This document shows positions 60,215 to 64,000 of a DNA stretch of 64,000 nucleotides, piece by piece. The stretch lies in the NCBI RefSeq assembly GCF_007786475.1, contig NZ_VNJJ01000003.1, forward strand, positions 414,055 through 478,054, given 5' to 3'. Both the position numbers and the translations under genes were made by a program. How positions within the stretch are numbered: the stretch's first letter is position 1; every line of letters begins with the position of its first letter. The stretch is from Cohnella terricola (lineage in GTDB: Bacteria > Bacillota > Bacilli > Paenibacillales > Paenibacillaceae). The notes beneath the pieces are model-generated. The model saw nothing but the letters and a program-made list of their open reading frames with translations. It was not told where the DNA came from and did not search any database.

Positions 60215-61492
60215 TCATTCCGAACTCTTCTTTTCATTCGGGTTAAAGATAACTCCGGCGAACAAAATACACCCAGTCTCGCGATCGACGATCGCTGCGA
60301 CGAACGGTCTGTTAACCGACATCAAGAAGGGATTCTGCGGCTGCGCGCCCCCGACCTCCATCTCGATCGCGGTTGCGGCCGCCGCCTCCGTTCCTTGTTC
60401 GTTGATCTCAATCGCGGACTTATGTTCCGCTTTGCTGATGTACAAATTCGGCGGAGCCGGGGATATTCCAGTGAAATCTCCCTTTACGGAATCAAAGGCT
60501 TCCCGTATGCCGAGTACATTCAGAGCATCGTTTAACGTCGCGGAGAAGTCCAATTTGACTTTCGGAAGCTCAATTCGGCCTGGACGCTCTTCGAAAGCTT
60601 CCGTCAGCAGGGAAGGATCCGAACCGATCTGGCTGACCAATCGATCGAGCGTTCCGATTGATTGGTCGGGGAGAACGATCGCCATGTATGCCGATTCGTT
60701 CTTTCCGTAAGGAAGCTTGATCGCTTCGTAGCCTTCCTTTTCCGTGTATTCGTAATACCCGCCTTTCGTCATCATATCCGTCTCGACGTACTCGCCGTCC
60801 GCGACGAAAAACTTGGCTTTCGCCGTATTCTGGGCCCGGAACGGCTCCTTCCATGCGCCGTTGAAATAGACTGCGTTCAACAAATATAGGGCGGCGTCGG
60901 GCTCTACACGCTCAAGCATCCGCTTGATCTTGCCGTTCGTCGCTTCCTCCACCCATTTGTTCATTTGTTTAAGCGTCTTAGTATCCTTGAAATCGGACCG
61001 ATTCGTTTCCGCATTAAAATCGTTCCGACCGATGCGCAGAAACTCGTCGTAAACAGGTTGGTCGTCCCGCAGCCACAAGGAATTCGCGATATGCGTTTCC
61101 ACTCCATCGTCAATCGGATGGCTTAGCAGATCGACGAGCACCCGGTAACCACGCCCGATTTCCTCTTTTTTCAAGCCTTGTAATCCGAGCGCCTTCTCCA
61201 TCTCCGCAGCCGTCTCTCCAGATGCCCCGACCGACACTAGAGATAGCGCTTCCGCGATGCTTAAGGGTGAAAGAAATATATTTTTTTTCGGTTTCGTTCG
61301 GTATAATTCCCCGAACAATTCAACCCCGAAACGGTTCGCGGACTGTACGATCCGCGGATCAAGATCATCCATCGTATATGCGCTGTTGGTACGCTCCTGT
61401 AGCTTGCTCCTTTCCGAATCTCCGTTCGTACGGGTGCAGCCAGAGCTGGCTACGATTGCGGCCAGCATGATCAATCCAATCTTTTTGCGCAT
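60215..61492 (-). CDS. Lipoprotein serpin (serine protease inhibitor family)
   Basis: The 425-residue protein has a lipoprotein signal (MLAAIVASSGC, Cys19). A complete serpin fold follows, with NIFLSPLSIAEALSLVSVGASGETAAEM, NSLWLRDD, LYLLNAVYFNGAWKEPF and MAIVLPD. The reactive-centre hinge EINEQGTEAAAATAIEME and the closing NRPFVAAIVDRETGCILFAGVIFNP are present. The alanine-rich hinge fits an inhibitory serpin. The residues around the expected P1 position (EMEVGGAQ) give no clear target. It is likely anchored outside the membrane. Confidence 0.9.
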   Translation of the reverse strand: MRKKIGLIMLAAIVASSGCTRTNGDSERSKLQERTNSAYTMDDLDPRIVQSANRFGVELFGELYRTKPKKNIFLSPLSIAEALSLVSVGASGETAAEMEKALGLQGLKKEEIGRGYRVLVDLLSHPIDDGVETHIANSLWLRDDQPVYDEFLRIGRNDFNAETNRSDFKDTKTLKQMNKWVEEATNGKIKRMLERVEPDAALYLLNAVYFNGAWKEPFRAQNTAKAKFFVADGEYVETDMMTKGGYYEYTEKEGYEAIKLPYGKNESAYMAIVLPDQSIGTLDRLVSQIGSDPSLLTEAFEERPGRIELPKVKLDFSATLNDALNVLGIREAFDSVKGDFTGISPAPPNLYISKAEHKSAIEINEQGTEAAAATAIEMEVGGAQPQNPFLMSVNRPFVAAIVDRETGCILFAGVIFNPNEKKSSE

Positions 61493-61580
61493 TCAGATTC
61501 CCCCTATTTTTTTCTGTTTAACTAGAAAAGACGCAATTCGTCTCTCCGATGTTGCAACATGTAAAATTAGGGGGCTTTCC

Positions 61581-61856
61581 TCAATCCGAAGCCTTAAGGC
61601 TGTTATTCGCCGCAATCACGAATTGTTCGAAGAATGCGTCGTCTTCTTCAAGGCGTTCGTCCACCGCCTGAATTTCTTCTTCACTGCCGGATTGGGAACC
61701 GAAGTTAAGCGCGTAGCTCCAATTGTTCCTTCCGTTATCGCTTTGAATCGTCACTTCATAAGGCTGTTTATGTTGTTCCACTTCGAATTGGATTTGTCCT
61801 ACATAACCCGTTTCCTCATCGTGAGTCATTTTAGCGCTAATAATGTGAACTTTCAT
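61581..61856 (-). CDS. Small acidic protein of unknown function, divergent from an Xre regulator
   Basis: Starting at the ATG at 61856 (GGGAGGTGAAGAA upstream) the protein has 91 residues. It has beta-strand-like segments (KVHIISAKMTHDEETGYVGQIQFEVEQHKQPYEVTIQSD) followed by an acidic helix (SEEEIQAVDERLEEDDAFFEQFVIAANNSL). No family was recognised with certainty. It is divergent from the xre gene, with a matching operator in each promoter, so it is probably controlled by that regulator. Confidence 0.78.
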   Translation of the reverse strand: MKVHIISAKMTHDEETGYVGQIQFEVEQHKQPYEVTIQSDNGRNNWSYALNFGSQSGSEEEIQAVDERLEEDDAFFEQFVIAANNSLKASD

Positions 61857-61874
61857 TTCTTCACCTCCCTCAAC

Positions 61875-61903
61875 ATGATACATATTGTATCTTATTTTAT
61901 CAA
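61875..61903 (-). promoter_or_regulatory. Promoter and operator A for the small acidic protein
   Basis: On the minus strand TTGATA (61898-61903) and TATCAT (61875-61880) are 17 bases apart. The dyad GATACA-N3-TGTATC at 61877-61891 overlaps the -10 and is the same core as operator B. Confidence 0.72.
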
Positions 61904-61953
61904 TCCCATTTGGTAAAACAAAGAAGTAGCGGAGATTCGTTTCTTATTTTCAC

Positions 61954-61982
61954 TTGACATGATACATTATGTATCATAAATT
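61954..61982 (+). promoter_or_regulatory. Promoter and operator B of the xre gene
   Basis: TTGACA (61954-61959) and TAAATT (61977-61982) have a 17-base spacer. A perfect 19-bp palindrome ATGATACAT-T-ATGTATCAT at 61959-61977 fills the spacer exactly, so the Xre protein likely represses itself here. Confidence 0.85.
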
Positions 61983-62020
61983 TAATTTAAGCCATTTCAT
62001 TTCGGGGCAAGGAGATATGA

Positions 62021-62356
62021 ATGATGAACATGGGAGAAAGATTGCGCGAATTGCGCTTACGCCGCAAAATCTCGCAAGAGGAAGTCGCGCGCAATATCGG
62101 CATTACGCGATCTGCATATAGCCATTACGAGATCAATAACCGGCAGCCGGTGTATGATACCTTAATTAAATTAGCGGTTTTTTTTGACGTATCGCTTGAT
62201 TACATCATTGGAGGAACACAGCACCGGGATCCGCTCGGACACTCTTCCCCGGATTCCCGGGAACTGTTGAACTTGTTTCGGAGCATGAATCAGGAACAGC
62301 GACAGAAATCCCTAACGCTCATTTCCGATTTCATGCATCAAGAGGATAGCGGTTAG
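62021..62356 (+). CDS. Xre-family helix-turn-helix regulator
   Basis: The 111-residue protein has an N-terminal Cro/CI helix-turn-helix (GERLRELRLRRKISQEEVARNIGITRSAYSHYEINNRQPVYDTLIKLAVFFDVSLDYIIG, about 4-63). The C-terminal tail is short and acidic and lacks a peptidase or metal motif. This is the SinR/YgzD-like single-domain layout. AAGGAG precedes the ATG. Its stop overlaps the convergent kinase stop by 4 bases. Confidence 0.92.
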   Translation: MMNMGERLRELRLRRKISQEEVARNIGITRSAYSHYEINNRQPVYDTLIKLAVFFDVSLDYIIGGTQHRDPLGHSSPDSRELLNLFRSMNQEQRQKSLTLISDFMHQEDSG

Positions 62357-64000
62357 CGCACGGTTACGGGTACGAGAATGCGGAACACGCCGCCTCCCTC
62401 CTCCGAGTTGTGCGCGCTGATCAGCCCGCCATGCAGTTCGACGATCTCTTTGACGATCGATAAGCCTAATCCGCTCCCCCCGGAAGCGGAATTCCGGGAG
62501 TCGCTTTTTCGATAGAAACGATCGAAAATATGAGGCAAATCCGCCTGATCGATGCCAAGCCCGCTGTCCACGACCTTGATCTCCACGAAAGGCATGTCCC
62601 GCAGCGAGGCCATCGTGATACCGATTGTACCGCCTTCCGGTGTATGCCTGATCGCGTTGTACAACAAATTCGCGAAGACGCGGTCCATCCGCCGCATATC
62701 GATAGCCACCGTCGTTTCTTCATCGGCATCGTCTTCAATCCGGCAGAAGAAGTTGATGCCCTTGCTTTGCATTTCCAATCCGTATTGCTCCATTAATCTT
62801 TCTTTCCACCAAGAGAGCGGCACATTCTCAATCGACAATTCAACCTTGCGCGCCTCGAGGACGGACAGTTCGAACAAATCCTGAATGAGCGAGTTCAGCC
62901 CTTCAACCTTCGTCAACATCGACCGGATCGTCTTGTCTCGTTGCGCCGGTTCGGAAATGACGTTGTCTCTTAATGCCTCCAAATACCCTTGCAACAGCGT
63001 GATTGGCGTCCGCAAGTCGTGCGAAATGTTGCTGATCAACTGTGTTCGCGACTTTTCCATCCTCTGCAACTCTTCTGTGCGTTCTTCGATTCTCTCTTCC
63101 AGCGAGCTGTTCCACTCGATCAATTGCGCGGACATTCTCTCCGCTTTCTCATGCGTCAGCGAGAATCTAAGCGAAATAATAAAGGAGTTCATGACGATCA
63201 AGAACAACTGACCGAATGGCACCAAATCGATCGAACGCGACCAACCATTATAGAACAAAATATCGTTTATGATCGTCACGACGAGTCCCGCGACCCCGAT
63301 CAGCGCAAGCTTCGCTCCTTCGCGGCGTCGCTTGGCGGACAATACGAGACCGATCAGGACCCGCGTGCTAAACAGCAACAAATAGAGTTGGAACGCGATG
63401 ACCCACGACGTAAATTGCGAAGGCGACGCGACCAGCACGAACAGCACCAGCAAGACGGCGCACCCGCCGGAGAGCTTGATCCAGAATCGTCTGATCTCGA
63501 GCGGGTACATCGATTGGAAATAAACCAGCCCCGCCCAACACGCCAACACCAAGGAGATATACTCCAGCCTGATCGAGAGCACCCATGTGATCTCGTCGAT
63601 CCACCGGACGATAAAGCCTTCTCCGATCAAGCCCATTCGCAAACCGACGAACAGGCATAACAAGGCGAACATCAAGTTGGCGATTTCTTTGCGCCTTAAC
63701 ACGTACAACCCAAGATGGTAAAAACCGATCATAACCAAAGCGCCGAGAATGACGAGTTCCTGGGCTGCATGTCGTGTTTGCAGATTCTGAATCCGATCGG
63801 CGTCGCCCATGACGATCGAAGTTCGAATGCCGCCGTAACGGTGGTCGTAATTAGCCACGACCAGCTTCAGTTCCGTCCGATCACTCCGCGCGTTAAAATA
63901 AACGGTGGCAGGAAGCTGGTAAGGTACCGTCAAATCCGGCTGATAGTCCGCTCTCCCCCGCGACATCATCGGCTCCCCGTCGATGGACAGTTCATAGGCC
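62353..64000 (-). CDS. 7TMR-DISM histidine kinase, 5' end beyond window
   Basis: About 548 residues are present and the frame stays open at the right edge, so the true start lies outside. The N-terminal part is the end of a 7TMR-DISM extracellular domain (LTVPYQLPATVYF...ELKLVVANYDHRYGGI). Seven membrane helices (about 75-270), a coiled coil, and a kinase core follow. The core has the H-box SNISHDLRTPITLLQGYL, the N-box NLLYNAIRHT, DSGLGID, and GGSGLGLSIV. No response regulator is adjacent inside the window. It is convergent with xre. Confidence 0.92.
   Translation of the reverse strand, partial: AYELSIDGEPMMSRGRADYQPDLTVPYQLPATVYFNARSDRTELKLVVANYDHRYGGIRTSIVMGDADRIQNLQTRHAAQELVILGALVMIGFYHLGLYVLRRKEIANLMFALLCLFVGLRMGLIGEGFIVRWIDEITWVLSIRLEYISLVLACWAGLVYFQSMYPLEIRRFWIKLSGGCAVLLVLFVLVASPSQFTSWVIAFQLYLLLFSTRVLIGLVLSAKRRREGAKLALIGVAGLVVTIINDILFYNGWSRSIDLVPFGQLFLIVMNSFIISLRFSLTHEKAERMSAQLIEWNSSLEERIEERTEELQRMEKSRTQLISNISHDLRTPITLLQGYLEALRDNVISEPAQRDKTIRSMLTKVEGLNSLIQDLFELSVLEARKVELSIENVPLSWWKERLMEQYGLEMQSKGINFFCRIEDDADEETTVAIDMRRMDRVFANLLYNAIRHTPEGGTIGITMASLRDMPFVEIKVVDSGLGIDQADLPHIFDRFYRKSDSRNSASGGSGLGLSIVKEIVELHGGLISAHNSEEGGGVFRILVPVTVR

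Overview
The window looks like chromosomal DNA of a spore-forming, moderately GC-rich Firmicute of the Paenibacillaceae (Paenibacillus/Cohnella type). This is inferred from three things: sporulation genes (tlp, cotE, spoVK); Bacillus-style gene order (cotE-mutS-mutL-miaA-hfq-spoVK-hflX-ynbB-glnR-glnA, then yneA/lexA); and strong AGGAGG-type ribosome binding sites. No rRNA, tRNA, CRISPR array, prophage or intact insertion sequence was seen. Most genes lie on the minus strand.

Layout. 1-2911: a two-component system (the kinase runs off the left edge) and a Ser/Thr kinase fused to a MinD-like domain. 3020-11617: a tightly coupled nine-gene minus-strand operon starting with the helicase/exonuclease pair mrfA-mrfB, then a HAD phosphatase, mutM, nfo, a cyclic-phosphate-processing receiver protein, a thioredoxin-like protein, an ABC ATPase and an RlmM-like methyltransferase. 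11831-12704: two sequence-unrelated tandem arrays, both with a 51-bp period, flank the spore gene tlp; its apparent sigma-G promoter is embedded in the last copy of the upstream array. 12784-16922: metH and divergent mtnD (methionine cycle/salvage). 16981-19859: a HAD phosphatase, a membrane protein and an SOS divergon yneA/lexA with three LexA boxes. 20013-20996: a DUF4190-like protein, a C19 homopolymer, a cluster of related hairpins and an unlisted 48-codon membrane peptide. 21063-22826: glnR-glnA. 22930-41398: a long conserved core (ynbB, hflX, spoVK, ydcF, DUF402, a class A PBP, hfq, miaA, a RsmJ-like methyltransferase, mutL, an S41 protease, mutS, an amidoligase, cotE).

41617-51246: single housekeeping genes (M32 carboxypeptidase, Fe-S protein, carbonic anhydrase, rodA, fda, DinB, GGDEF protein, aldo/keto reductase). 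51347-64000: an accessory-like stretch with a chemoreceptor, the CsoR-CopZ-CopA copper system with three matching operator-like sites, a TetR/MFS efflux pair with a palindromic operator, modA-modB without modC, a lipoprotein serpin, an Xre regulator divergent from a small acidic protein with matching operators, and a 7TMR-DISM histidine kinase that runs off the right edge.

The themes are DNA repair (mrfAB, mutM, nfo, mutSL, lexA, yneA), sporulation, nitrogen and methionine metabolism, and copper or drug efflux. The best candidates for undescribed biology are the twin 51-bp arrays around tlp, the repair operon containing a cREC protein, the kinase-ATPase fusion, and the amidoligase between cotE and mutS.
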